From positions 112,684,141 through 112,748,140 of the forward strand of contig CM043942.1 in NCBI GenBank assembly GCA_014529385.2: DNA of 64,000 bases. The letters are read 5' to 3'. A program made the position numbers and the translations under genes. The DNA comes from Adiantum capillus-veneris (taxonomy: Eukaryota > Streptophyta > Polypodiopsida > Polypodiales > Pteridaceae). Positions 42,908 to 54,463 of the stretch are shown here, piece by piece. The notes beneath the pieces are model-generated. The model was not told the DNA's origin and searched no databases. It saw only the letters and a list, made by a program, of their open reading frames with translations. How positions within the stretch are numbered: position 1 is the first letter of the stretch; each line of letters opens with the position of its first letter.

Positions 42908-45900
42908 TTAAGAGATCTCTCTCTCATCCTCGCATAACTCAGCATAACTTCCTATATCTATATAGAGCTCTCCGTTTAAACACATATCCTCTGTTTCATT
43001 TTGTAGCTCCTCTGCATGCACCCCATATAGAGTAGTAGCATCTTGATGCTCGTCTGGCACCACCGCAGCGGCTTCTGATTGAGCATCTTCTCTGATCTCC
43101 TCCATTGATGTCGTTGTGATTGGCACATGGTAGCCTTCATACGTCCTTGCACTACGAGGGGCTACCTCTATGACGTACCACCAGTTTGATGTAGACTTTG
43201 TACGATGAAATATTACCTGCCAGAGCCACATAACTTACATGAGAGCTTTCAAGCACATAACTTGTAAAAGGGGGATGTTAACTATTTATATACTTACTTG
43301 TTCACAATGCTCGGGTAGTACGAAAGTGTCTCTTAGGTCTGTCCATTTCTTAGTAGAATCCACCTCAAGAAAACCAGACTCTCCTCTACGCACAGTAGCG
43401 TTGCGACCCTCCATGATTATCTTGAACCATTGCACATCGAACAAGTCGACAAAAAATCCTCTGTAATCGATCCTCAAAATCTCTTGCAGCGTGCCGAAGT
43501 AAGTGAGTTCCGCTACCACAGGATCTGCATCAGAGGAACGTCGTCGACTAGACTGTTCAAATTTTTCCATGATTCCACAATCTTGAGTAAAAACGCTTTT
43601 TGTCGATTCGTTCCACCCTAAAATGTCGACCTTTACACCATGCTGCTGTGTATGACTTATACTACAACGAACAAAGATTATGAGTGGCCGTTCAAACGTT
43701 TAGAAATAAATTCACTAGCTAGTCGTACATTGCAAACTTACCTTGGTCGCGCAACCCCGAGAGTACTCCCACTCTTCTTCAGTCACTTCGTCACCGCATT
43801 GTTGTGCGCTTTTCAATTGGTTGTGCAACCATCTTAAGCTCATGAAGGTTGGTAGGCTCTCCACAACCGCTGGATAGTGCATCGGTGGTCGTCTTCCCCG
43901 TCTCCACTCGATTCGTGCCCTTTGTCGCTCTTGCTTTGCATCCTCATATTGTGAAATCCACTTTTGCATCACTGGATTGTGAAGCATGCAAAATCGGTTG
44001 ATTTTAGCCTCTAGATCTTCCGTCATCTTCTTCTCAACACCAAGATTGCACATGACAATCCCAGATATGCGCTCATCATCTATGGTTTGCCATAGCGTGT
44101 CCCGGGATTTATCAAATCCGTCTAGCCACTCTCCAATGTACACTAGGGACTCTGATACCAACCAACCTTCTGCCATGCTACCCTCCGGACGTGCCTTTTG
44201 ACACACATATCCCTTAAGCGTTTTCATGAAACGCTCTAAGAAGAACATCCATCTGGAATGAACTGTGCCAACTATTTCCACCTCATCAACTATGTGAACA
44301 AGAAGATGCACCTGAATGGTTAGCATGGTAGTAGGAAAATGTTTCTCAAACATGCACACAAGCTCCGCAGCATTTAGTTTGGCGAATGGTATGGAGTCTA
44401 CGTTGATCTCCTTTTGTGAGATCCATTGCACCAGCTTTGCAAGTTTGTAGATTGTGTTACGGATGTCGAGAGACAAACATCCCTCAATGGCAACCGGTAA
44501 AATAAACTGTATAGTATGTGCAGCAATGATATTAAAGTCCACATTTTATGCAATGATATTAAAGACCACTATGAACGTACCTGACACATTTTATGCCAAT
44601 CGTGTGACTTCAAACCGGTAAGCTTTCCTTCTTTAGTAAAACACGTTCGGAGCGAGTGCATTACGCCAGTGGGGGTCCGCAAAGATCGAATGGCCTCTTT
44701 TACTTTGCGTTCTTGGGCTCCTGTGAAAATCCATGGTGCTTTAGGGAGTTTTATCGATCCATCAGACGCTGTTTGCGGCCAATATTGCTCCATACGATCC
44801 ACATTTCTAAGGTCAACTCTGGCTCCCAAAGTATCTTTCTTGCCGGTCAAATGGTCCCATAGTAGATTACCCACATTCTTGAATATGTGCATTGGATCGA
44901 GCAAGTGATTGATCATGAGTCGGGGCCAGTATGGTAACTCGTACCATAGAGATAGTCTCTTCATCCCTGGAGGCAATCCGTCATCGCACATCTCCTTCTG
45001 CTCTAACCATGCTTGTGCAGACATCCTTGGTGGCTCTCTTCCCAAAAAGCCGTCGCGTAACACATGATTCTCTGGAAGATACGCTTGATGACCTTCGTAG
45101 ATTTGCTTCTTTAGTGAGGGTGCCCTACGTGCATTCAGTCTAGGTCCACATGTGGCACATGCTCTATATCCGCTTGTTTGAAGCCCTGCATGTATACACA
45201 TGATAATAGATCAACTATGGGAAAAAACAATATTTACAGTGTCTGAGTAGTGAGTGTCAATAGATCACCTGAGCATTCTGTTAGCCCGGGATAGTCATGC
45301 ATGGTCCACATTAGAATGCCTCTGATCAAAGCATTCCGTCGTCCTGTGTGTCGGCTCATATCCACCACCTATATGCCAATCCACAATTGTTGTAGCTCTT
45401 CCAATAGTGGACGAAGATACACATCCATATTCCCCACTTTATATCGCCCTGGCACAATCAAGCTTAGCCATAGGTGCCCCTTCTTCGTAGTCAACCACGG
45501 GGGAATGTTGTAGTTGACGATGACAACGGGCCATACACTATAAGATGTTGATCTTTGACCAAATGGATTTACGCCATCCATAGCCAGGCCTAAGCGCAAA
45601 TTTCGAGCTTCCCTGGCAAAATCCGACCATGTTCCATCTATATGTTTCCAGGCTGCGCAATCTGCAGGAATTCGTAGCACACCATCCGAAGATTTATTCT
45701 CCTCATGCCATGATGCTAGGGCGGCCATGGACTTACATTCGAAGAAATTCTTGATGCGAGGAAGCAGAGGAAAATGTCGCAAAACCTTTTGTGGAATTTT
45801 TGTCCCGTGGAGATCTACTCGATATCTTTCAGAATCACATTTCGGACACTTCTCCATGTCTGTGTATTCCCCTCTGAAAAGAATGCAGTCATTAGGACAA

Positions 45901-46637
45901 GCGTGGATAGAATTGTAATCCATCCCCAAGTTTCGCAAAATCTTTCTTGCTTCATCTCGGGAATCTGGCATCACATTGTCAGCTGGTAGTATGTGCTCTT
46001 TCAGCAATCTACACAACATAAAAATATGATACAGTCGTGTAAAAATCTATCAGATCATTGTACATTTAGAGTTCTATTAAAGTAAACTAATTGTAATAGA
46101 TCACCTGAAAAGCGTTGTGACGCTAGTGTCACTCCATCCAAACTTTGCCTGCATGTTGAGAAGAACCAGGAGTGCTTTCAATCTAGACATACGTGCTCCA
46201 TTATACAATGGCGTATCGGCTTCACTTTTCATATCATCATAGATAAGCCTTTCTGAATCCATGATCGTCTCGATCATTTCATCAATCTCGGGCTCAAACA
46301 TTGCCTCGTTGGGAATGTGCTCTGCATGATCATCCCCCGAGCTGTCAGAGGCTACATCTTGTGGCCTCACATATGCTGCTTGACCAAAGCGCCTGCGAAC
46401 ACGTCTATTGGGTTGCAAGATTGCTGCTTGTTGGCCAGCGTCAGAGTCCGACGAGTTATAATTGGCAACAACTCGATCTATAATAGATGGATCGAAGTCG
46501 CCAAATTCGCGAACGTGCTGCAAAGAAACACGTCTTGTCCGTCGCATAGCATGCTTGCATTGATTACAAGGACATAAGACCCTCGTTGAGAGATAGGTGT
46601 TTCGGTTGGACGGTCCCACATCCTCGTCGCTACTCAT
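42908..46637 (-). pseudogene. CACTA TNP2-type transposase, six exons, one premature stop
   Basis: Exons by splice signals and frame: 46637-46105, 46008-45269, 45185-44581, 44506-43742, about 43645-43298, 43216-42908. Domains in order: N-terminal DUF4218-distal region, GMDYNSIHACPNDCILFR and RHFPLLPRIKNFFECKSMAA (TNP2, Transposase_21), GLAMDGVNPFGQ, HLLDPMHIFKNVGNLLWDHL, FILPVAIEGCLSLDIRNTIY, WMFFLERFMKTLKGYVCQKA (DUF4218), then TYFGTLQEILRIDYRGFFVD (DUF4216) and NWWYVIEVAPR. All frames join in phase. One TAG at 45371-45369, inside exon 2 (LWIGI stop VVDMS), is the only break I see. It would cut and paste the element by binding its ends. Confidence 0.85.
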
Positions 46638-46639
46638 AA

Positions 46640-47640
46640 TGAGGATAAAAAACTTATAACCTGGACAACAAATTTAATATTCTATTGGCATTCTTTGTCT
46701 TATCTCTCTCTCTCTCTCTTTACCTCACATTCTCTAGTCATGTCCAATCCCCGCACACCTCGGTCTAGAGGTGCACGGAGATCAGAACCACCAGGTTATA
46801 ATCTCGTCTTTATTGGTCAATACCTATATTTGTGGGTACAAGAAATCTACACACCCACGTCTACATGATACTGCATGTAGTGGACAAAACCCCTTTGCCT
46901 CTTCTCTAGCTGTAGCACTTCACTTCATCTTAACATCTTTTCACAGTAGATCTTTTCACTGTTCGTCTAACTCTAAACCCTAAACCGTAAGTAATTCTTG
47001 CGTGGACTCGATCTAACGTAAATAAGCATAAATCTAAATAAACGTAAATCTAACTAAAAATAAAGCTAAATCGAATTTAACGTAAGTCTAATGACTAGAG
47101 GTTGTCTAGATGGTCATTGTGTCGGGGATGTAGTGACTCTTGCCGCCCTGAAGATCCACCTTCTTCCCTATCTTCTGAAGACATTTCACCAGTACTTTTG
47201 GATCGACGGAGCCCACCATGAGTGAAGGCAGCAATACCCTATATTCCATTGAGGACTTTCTTCACCCTCTTCATGCAGGCATCGCAGTCTATGGAGACCT
47301 AAATCTAATCTAATATAACGTAAATCTAAATCTAGCTTAAATAAACGTAAATCTAGTTAAAAATAAACCTAAATCTAATTTAATGTAAGTCTACATATAA
47401 CCTAATCTTTAACGTCTTTTAAGATAGTTTCCTACGACGTTATAACTCTCTTCTTCTTGTGTGTGTGCACGTGTGTGGATGTGTGTGCCAATAAAAAGAG
47501 ATAAATGGTATAACCTTTCTATCACCCATGCCAAGTATGATAGATTGATTATGCCATTTCCCTCTTGAATAATAGGTCTTGAGTTCAACTCTTCGTCGGC
47601 TAGATCTTTAGGTCTTTTAATTTTAATTAGTTTCCTACGA
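46640..47640. other. CACTA upstream region, A-rich short repeats
   Basis: Promoter side of the transposase gene. AATCTAAATAAACGTAAATC-like strings recur at 46990-47110 and 47300-47400. A CT tract lies at 46700-46722. No gene seen. Confidence 0.5.
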
Positions 47641-47644
47641 CGTT

Positions 47645-47880
47645 AAATTAGTTTCTCTCTCTTTCTCTCTCAATGTGTGCGTTTTTTTGGATCGTATGCA
47701 TGTTTTCTCTCTCTTTTTCTCTCTCAATGTGTGCGTTTTTTATTTATGCATGTTCTCTCTCTCTTTTCCTCTCTCAATGCGTGCGTTTTTTGTTTATGCA
47801 TGCTCTCTCTCTCTTTTTCTCTCTCAATGTGTGTGTGCATTCTTTGTTTATGTATGTGTGTGTGCGTTTTTGTTTTTGTT

Positions 47881-47920
<40 letters not shown>

Positions 47921-48026
47921 AACACTATGTGTGTGTGTGTGAGAGAGAGAGAGAGGGAGAGAGAAAGAGGGGAAGGGAACATGAGAATGAGGAGAGGGAA
48001 GGAGCATACTTGGCTCTCCTTCCTCT

Positions 48027-48057
<31 letters not shown>

Positions 48058-48095
48058 GAGAAGAAAAAGAGAGAGAGAGAGAGGGAGAGCGTTAC
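47645..48095. repeat. Tandem ~50-bp repeats and CT/GT/GA microsatellites in CACTA
   Basis: Four units of about 50 bp at 47650-47850 share TTTTTCTCTCTCAATGTGTG and TTTATGCATG. They are followed by CT, GT and GA tracts to 48095. The overlapping long reading frames in all phases are low-complexity artefacts. Confidence 0.8.
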
Positions 48096-48177
48096 CTGCT
48101 CTTTGCTTGAGGGCGTCGAAAAACTCAGATCTGAGATCTGAGTTTTTGGGCGCGCTCGGTTATTTTTTTACCCCAGC

Positions 48178-48315
48178 CGGCGTCGCTATGAGCGTCGCTA
48201 TAAGCGTCGCAAATTTCTTTGTAAATTTGCGACGCTCATAGCGACGCTTATAGCGACGCTCATAGCGACGCCGGGAGTTTTTTTTTTGAGCGTCACTGTG
48301 TGAGCGTCGCTAATA
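48178..48315. repeat. CACTA subterminal repeats, right
   Basis: About nine copies of CGTCGCTA/TAGCGACG, including GCGACGCTCATAGCGACGC, and the inverted pair GCGTCGCAAATTT...AAATTTGCGACGC at 48205-48234. Confidence 0.9.
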
Positions 48316-48337
48316 TGAAGAGCCTCTTGTAGTGTAT

Positions 48338-48746
48338 ACGCCACTGGTCTTCCTTGTTGAGTAAGAACTCCGCCTAAAGCAAACTTGCTAGCATCGGTCG
48401 CTACTTCAAATTCCTTACTGAAATCTGGAAGCTTTAAGATAGGAGCTAAGACCAAGAATTCTTTTAGCTTAGCAAAACTAGACTCGTGTTCGGTCTTCCA
48501 TTCAATCCTCATTTCTTTCTTCACGAGTTCCGTCAAAGGTGCAGCAATACGTGCATAGTCCTTGACAAAAATCCTGTACCATCCCGTTATCCCAAGAAAT
48601 CCTCTTACTTCGCTGATGATGGATGGTTGGGGCCAATCAACGATATCCTTGACTTTATCTGGGTCCACTGAAATCCCTTCGACCGATATGACAAATCGAA
48701 GATAATTGACCTTTGGTCAGCAGAAGGTACACTTGCTCGCTTTAGC
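48338..48746 (-). pseudogene. Chromovirus RT thumb and RNase H start
   Basis: VDPDKVKDIVDWPQPSIISE, VRGFLGITGWYRIFVKDYAR, then RNase H EVATDASKFALGGVLTQQGR (catalytic D) and PVAYT, where the CACTA element begins. Two in-frame stops (near 48747 and 48715) separate it from the palm region. Confidence 0.88.
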
Positions 48747-49610
48747 TTAAATTTGGTGTTCTCGAAGAAGATCAAGTACTTTGCGAACATGTTTTTCATG
48801 ATCTGCCTTGTTCTTAGAATAGATCAGAATGTCATCAAAGAAAACCAAGACAAAATCATCCAGATAAGGTCTGAAAATATCTTGCATAAGTTTATTGAAG
48901 CTTGCAGGAGCATTTGTTAGACCTAAAGACATAACTGTGAATTCGTAGTGTCCATACCTAGTGTTGAAAGCTGTCTTTGGAATGTCTGATTCCTTGATCC
49001 TGATTTGGTAATATCCTGACCTTAGATCAATCTTTGTAAACATTTTGGCGCCATGGAGTCTGTCTAGGAGTTCGTCAATCCTTGGAATTGGATACTTGTT
49101 TTTGACAGTTACTTGGTTCAGTCCACGGTAATCTATGCATAGCCTTAAGGTCCCATCCTTCTTCTTTTGAAAAAGAACTGGTGCACCCCAAGGAGAAGTA
49201 CTGGGTCGAATGAATCCTTGTTCAGTGAGTTGCCTAAGTTGTTCCTTGAGTTCTATGGCCTCTGGAAGTGACATATTATAAGGTCTTTTTGAGATAGGTT
49301 CACATCCAAGGTTAGTCTCAATTTCATGATCTACCTCTCTAGGTGGCGGAAGATTTGTAAATACATCATCATACTCTCTCAACCAGTTTTTTCGAAGTGT
49401 GGTATCTGATTGATCCACCTTATTGAGCTTTACCGCATAAATTTGCTGCCCCTTTCTTATTCCTTTCAAAAGTCTACTGGCCTTAACTAAAGTAGTCCTA
49501 GGTCTCCCACTTTCCCTCTGGATTAAGACTTCATTACCCAAGTTATCTGTAAAGGTAAAGTTCCCTTGTGCACAATGGATGTGGGCCTGATTTTTCTTTA
49601 GCCAATCCAT
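48747..49610 (-). CDS. Chromovirus reverse transcriptase
   Basis: 287 open codons. It opens with [14 protein letters not shown], the end of the protease region. [78 protein letters not shown] (D195), [33 protein letters not shown] (FFDD 257-260). Catalytic residues are intact. The VMSLGL in place of VMPFGL is a visible oddity. It lies between the gag-pro ORF (one-base shift near 49718) and the broken thumb. Confidence 0.9.
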   Translation of the reverse strand: MDWLKKNQAHIHCAQGNFTFTDNLGNEVLIQRESGRPRTTLVKASRLLKGIRKGQQIYAVKLNKVDQSDTTLRKNWLREYDDVFTNLPPPREVDHEIETNLGCEPISKRPYNMSLPEAIELKEQLRQLTEQGFIRPSTSPWGAPVLFQKKKDGTLRLCIDYRGLNQVTVKNKYPIPRIDELLDRLHGAKMFTKIDLRSGYYQIRIKESDIPKTAFNTRYGHYEFTVMSLGLTNAPASFNKLMQDIFRPYLDDFVLVFFDDILIYSKNKADHEKHVRKVLDLLREHQI

Positions 49611-49714
49611 CCCTAGTATCCCATCAAAGAATCCTAAGGGTAGGGTTTGAAATTGGGCAAAAGTTGGGTGTCCCCCTAGATCAAAGTCGATTTTTCCAGC
49701 AGAGTGTTGAGATA

Positions 49715-50839
49715 CTACTTGTCGTTTGCTAACTCTACAACTAGTTTTCTTGTTGGATACTTATCTATATTTAGCTTCCTCATGCATCTGGGTGAAAGAA
49801 ATGAAAGAGTGCTACCACAATCTATAAGGAAGTTAACTTGTTCACCTCTGAGAGAACCTGGCGTATGAATGACTGCGTATTGCTCGCAACCATTGGGGTT
49901 GTCAATTGCAGTATGCAAGGTTGCTCTCTCCTTTGCTTCATCTCCCACAGTTGGTTGTATCACTACAGCATTCACTTTGGCGATAGCTCCACGCCCTCGC
50001 CCTTTGCTCATTCTTCCACGTCTTCCTCTTCCATTAGGTTGGCCACGCCCATGGACATTCAAGGGTATGGCATTGGCGCTGGTTGCCTGAGTCTTCTTGG
50101 GGCACTTGGATCTATAATGCCCAAACTCGTCGCATTCGTAGCATCGAACATTTGGGAACTCCATAGTTGTGGTGGTAGCCACAATAGGGCACTGGTCATA
50201 TGCTTGGTTGGCTAATATGTTATTCCAAACGTTTTTCCTTGCCCTTTTTGCCAAATGATTCCTCCTATTCTGATTAACTTTTTGTACTTTAAGAGCTAAA
50301 GGTTTGGCCCTCAACAAGGCATCCTGCAGTGTTGTCGGCCTGAGAGCTTCCAACCGAGTATTCAAAGGATCGATTAGCCCTTGGCAGAACCTTGCTACCT
50401 GTTGTTCCAACGTCATCTTAGGAGCATATCTCCGAAGAGTGACGAACTTTGAATAATATTCTTTGACAGATGAAGTCAGCTGCCGAAGTGAAAAGAACTC
50501 GTTCATCTTCAAGGTTTTATAGGCGGGTGGTAAGTAACGCCCCATCACTGCAGCCTTAATGTCTTCCCAGGATTGGAAAGATCCCTTAATATCCAAGTCC
50601 TTGCAATGTTGCTTCCACCATATCTTGGCATCGCCAGACAAGCGGAACATTGGAAGCATGGTTTGATTCACGGGTTGGGTTCCCGTAGCTTCGAATTAAT
50701 TGTCCATAGCCTCCATCCATACTTCCGCATCTCTCTCCACATTTGCCCCCTCGCCCTTAAAGAGTGGAGGTTGGGCTTGTTTGAGGAGGAGCTTCTTTTC
50801 TTGCACCGCTGAGTAGAGAGCAGCAGGCAGTGCCTACAT
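49715..50839 (-). pseudogene. Chromovirus gag and protease
   Basis: The frame can be read from ATG 50839, where the second codon is TAG. It continues ALPAALYSAVQEKKLLLKQA and VERDAEVWMEAMDN to a TAA at about 50699, then opens for 318 codons (50671-49715). Gag: FRLSGDAKIWWKQHCKDLDI, SWEDIKAAVMGRYLPPAYKT, FSLRQLTSSVKEYYSKFVTL, VARFCQGLIDPLNTRLEALR. Zinc knuckle CYECDEFGHYRSKC. An RG-rich stretch (GRGQPNGRGRRGRMSKGRGR). Protease VNFLIDCGSTLSFLS. A frameshift at about 49718 precedes the last protease block ([20 protein letters not shown]), which leads into the RT ORF. Confidence 0.88.
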
Positions 50840-51050
50840 GGTTTACACGAGATTCTTGATACCATTACTTGGATTTCAAATAGACACGAGAATTAAATAA
50901 AATTCAAGATCCCACTTATCAAGAGACAAAGACTCAAAGACAAAAAAACCACTTTATTGATGAAGACTTATTACAATCGAAACCCTTCAAGGTTTAGGAT
51001 AACTCATGACCAATTTATTACATGGCTTTTGGAATGCTTATAAGATACGC

Positions 51051-51458
51051 CTAGTAGGTTGTGTTAACATGATACTCTAATTTATTCATGAAGTAGTTCA
51101 TATACTCATCTTTGAGTGGATAGTAAACTATGGTGTCGAGCCGGGATAATTCTTTTGGTACTCCAAAAGTTCTAACTCTGTTTGCTGGGATCACATTAGT
51201 GACCTTCTCCAAAAGCCACTCGTTGAGGGTTTGATTGGTGATGTCAGAGATAGTCATGTCCATACATGTAGGCAACAAGTAGAACATCTGCACCACCCTC
51301 AATTCTTCTCCCCAACGTATTTTCTTCAAATCGGCAGCCAGGCATCCTAGCTTCCGAGCGTTGATGTAGTAAACCCCTCCTGCAAGTGTCCAATTGAGCC
51401 CCCATCCTCTATCGATGCGAGTGGAGTGCGGTGTATGAGCCTTCAACAGCATCTCCAT
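51051..51458 (-). CDS. Chromovirus leader ORF, unknown
   Basis: 135 codons upstream of gag on the same strand, an unusual place for coding sequence in chromoviruses. RIDRGWGLNWTLAGGVYYIN, RKLGCLAADLKKIRWGEELR, VVQMFYLLPTCMDMTISDIT, RVRTFGVPKELSRLDTIVYY. The frame runs further upstream through one TGA (near 51497) to about 51570 (VLEYRKFQVFELIYEQA). Composition resembles a real globular protein. I recognise no family; a captured host exon or a spliced leader protein are both possible. Confidence 0.45.
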   Translation of the reverse strand: MEMLLKAHTPHSTRIDRGWGLNWTLAGGVYYINARKLGCLAADLKKIRWGEELRVVQMFYLLPTCMDMTISDITNQTLNEWLLEKVTNVIPANRVRTFGVPKELSRLDTIVYYPLKDEYMNYFMNKLEYHVNTTY

Positions 51459-51658
51459 GACATCTCGCCTGAATTGATAAACTGGGGATCGTCAAGCTTG
51501 TTCGTAAATAAGCTCAAACACTTGGAACTTTCGATATTCTAGCACATGGTCTTCTTGCAACATCAATGCAAGGAATTCGAATCAGCTATCTATATACCCT
51601 TAGTTCCTTTTAAATATTCAAACAATACGAATTTATTTCTCAGTCTAACCTAAGCTTA

Positions 51659-51670
51659 TATCTGATACTA
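51659..51670 (-). promoter_or_regulatory. Chromovirus primer binding site
   Basis: Minus strand TAGTATCAGATA two bases after the LTR end, resembling the initiator-Met site TGGTATCAGAGC with three mismatches. Confidence 0.6.
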
Positions 51671-51672
51671 GG

Positions 51673-53725
51673 TGTGAGGTCCCCACCCCGCCGTCTCAAA
51701 CGACGGATCTGATGGTAAACCTGGTGGCCACTAGATCTATAGCGGAAGCAAAAAAAGTGGTTCAGGGTTTATCTAGTGGACGATCTCTCATCACAAAGTG
51801 AGTCGAGTTCGAGCCTACTAGCAACGAGATCTAGCTCCACCTCGCAGGGGAAGCATGCTTAACTTATCTAGCGATCCTAAGATCCACCTTCCAAGAGCAG
51901 AGAAATCCCGAGTGCCTTTTTTTCCATGTTTCAAAGGCACGTACACTTGAGACCTCGCCGCTCTTGGGGCAACGAGTATTACTAGTGTCGATTTATAACA
52001 CTATGGGGAAGGAGAGTTCTCGACCAATTAGGACCACCATTCTCATAGGCATTGGCAACCTCAGCCAAGCCCCCACTTTCCGGCCCCACACTCACACTTC
52101 TTTGTGTGTCCTAATTACTACCATAATGGTTGTTCAACATATAAGTTCCTTGAGCGACTCACAAGGTTCATTAAGACAGCCCTTCAACCAGTATTGCAAA
52201 GCGGCACCAAGATAATAACTCTAGTAAAAAAATTTCTCAAAACTTATTCATTAAAATTCCAATGTTCTGGAGGTACAACATCCCCCCTCCAGCGAGATTT
52301 TACTCCTCCCGTTGTCACCTAGCTGCCCATACAACTAGGTATGTCCACCGTATAGAACGCATGACATGGACATTCTCACCGCATGGAACGCAAGGCGTGG
52401 GTATCCACCGCAAAGAACGCAAGTCGTGGATAGAGGCCCTAAGCTAGTAACTCTGGCTACTACGAAATCATCGCGAGCCTAACCCTGTGATCAGTAGGGG
52501 GAATAGGAATTGTTTCAACCTTGGAAATAGAAATGAACATGCCGAGCTAAATTTTCCTTAATAGACATTCTTTCCTATCTCAAACAGTATATCCAACAAC
52601 CATTCTTTCCTACTTAGAATTTAATATACATTTCAATTCAAATGCCGAGGTTTCCGTTGGACTTCTCCAACATGTTTAGGGATATGCTCCTTCTTAACTT
52701 ATCGTATGCAATGTTAATTAAACAAGCTTGAATTAAAATGTGACCTACCTCCTCCATTTCCTCGTCATTGATCTGTGAGTTGGCCGGTACTTGGTCATCA
52801 TGGGAGCTTTCCCTTTCCCATTCACGTTGCTTGTTCCCGCCCCGCGGTCGTGGGCACCACCGAAGCGAGTTCTCTTTACAGGGGCCATTTTATACTCACT
52901 ACTTCATTGACAAACTTGGAGAAAAAGAACTAATGTCCGAGAGTACCATAACAACCAAGATGACAAATTAGAATCACTAAACAATTCCTTTATACGAAAG
53001 GGTTAGATTTCCTTTAATACATAGTATTTTATGGATAGTACCTTACTTGTTCCTGCGGGAATTGGTTCTAAAGTTAAGTACTTGGCCTAGGTAATTAGCA
53101 ATTTCAGATTTTACTTAATCAAATTACTAGAGGGGTGAATTAGACATGCTAAATCACCTTCCTAATGTAAGTGAAAAGATGCAGAATTACCATATGCATA
53201 GGTGAGAGGATTTTCCCTTTCTACTGGATTAATGACCGATTTATTTCCCTTAATTACATCCTAATCTATGAACTGATTGAATCTAACTTAGTTACTCCAA
53301 CATTGTGTGGTAATAAGGTGAAATTGACCAATTCCACATCATTGTCAGCTTGACATTTATTTACTATGATGACTAGCGGGAGATTCTTCTTACTAATCAT
53401 GCATTAATCTATGATTAGAATAGGTTAATGGCTTGCATAATTAACTATTAGATTAAGAGTTATGTGGTAGACTAAGGATATGGAGATTTAGAGAGCATCT
53501 ATTGAGTAATTTAACTATGATTAATCATAATAATTACGAGAATAAGAGAATGATAGAGAGATTTGCAGCAAAGCATAAAATAAATTTGATTTTACCGTGA
53601 TTAGGGTTGAAATCTACTCATATTCTGATCCAATGGAGTTCTCGAGATGAGGGCAGCACTTCCCTCCTTTGCTTCTTCTCCAAAGACTATGTGTGCCGGC
53701 AATACCTCCCCAAGGCGTGTGTGTA

Positions 53726-53761
<36 letters not shown>

Positions 53762-54463
53762 GAGTGGGTGTGTGAGCATATCTATGTGTGTGTGTGAGCA
53801 CACTCTTATATAAGCTCTCCCATGCCGAAAATCGACCCAAGATGCTATAAGCATCTGAAGAGCACTCACTTCATGCATGGTAAGTCCAGTTACATGCCTA
53901 CCAAGTGTCCAATTAGCTAGTCTAACTGACTCTCACACTCTCTCTCAAGCATGGAAACTCTCCCACAACTCCCTAGAGAGGAGAGGGCGCCCCCTAGTTG
54001 CGAAAGCAAGCTCTGAGTGGCCTGGGACCTGTTCCCACACAGCCTCGAGCCCCGGTGCCTCCCCGCACAACCTTAGGAAAATTAGACTTTAGGCTAAAAC
54101 GGGCGATACGAGTCGGAATTTAATGCTGTAAATTGCTATACTAAGCTCTAAATAAGGTGTACCTATCCAAGTACCTGCCATATTTAGCAGCCCTCGGGGT
54201 CCGAAAATACATTTTTCAAATTCGGGGTACGGGTGCATTTTTTCGAGATGGGAAAAACTAGACGGGTCGGGTGACCAAAAACTTACTACTTTTGGAAATT
54301 TTCCACAAAATTATTTTAATTCACTTTTGGAAGCTTTATAACATTCTAAACATCATGACACCGACATAAGTTTTTGGAAAACTACTAAAAATAGTAACGT
54401 TTTCCATTATGTTTATTCCATGGTACAATGGTGCTCTTTTTGGTCTGGGTCAGAGACCTTACG
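51673..54463 (-). mobile_element. Chromovirus 5' LTR (2.79 kb)
   Basis: Inner end TGTGAGGTCC (plus strand, 51673); outer end ACCTTACG at 54463, where the other LTR has ACCTTACA, so the terminal base is mutated. TATA (GCTTATATAAGAG, minus) at about 53805. It holds the uninterrupted versions of both sites disrupted in the left LTR (51818 for Tat, 53660 for the 1.25-kb element). A (GT)n tract lies at 53729-53758. Confidence 0.9.

Larger units (their letters stand above)
40698..48334 (-). mobile_element. CACTA (En/Spm) transposon, complete ends
   Basis: Terminal inverted repeat CACTACAAGAGG at 40698 and CCTCTTGTAGTG ending at 48334, flanked by the 3-bp duplication TAT (40695-40697, 48335-48337). 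Length 7637 bp. Removing the element and one TAT restores the chromovirus RNase H frame, confirming the borders. Subterminal repeats of TAGCGACG lie inside both ends. It carries two minus-strand genes, a TNP2-type transposase and a second Transposase_24-like gene. Confidence 0.95.

Noticed and set aside
44569-46637. Reading the CACTA transposase pieces as separate intronless genes
   Set aside because: GT/AG signals at the ends of each piece join in phase and keep the known TNP2 domain order.
47673-48241. Three overlapping frames of 89-188 codons
   Set aside because: Low-complexity CT/GT/GA repeats inside the CACTA element open all frames; no domain and no conserved start.
51470-52740. A specific splice joining the LTR ORF to the leader ORF at TTCAG (about 51475)
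   Set aside because: The phases do not match: the joined frame hits a stop. Kept only as a general hypothesis.
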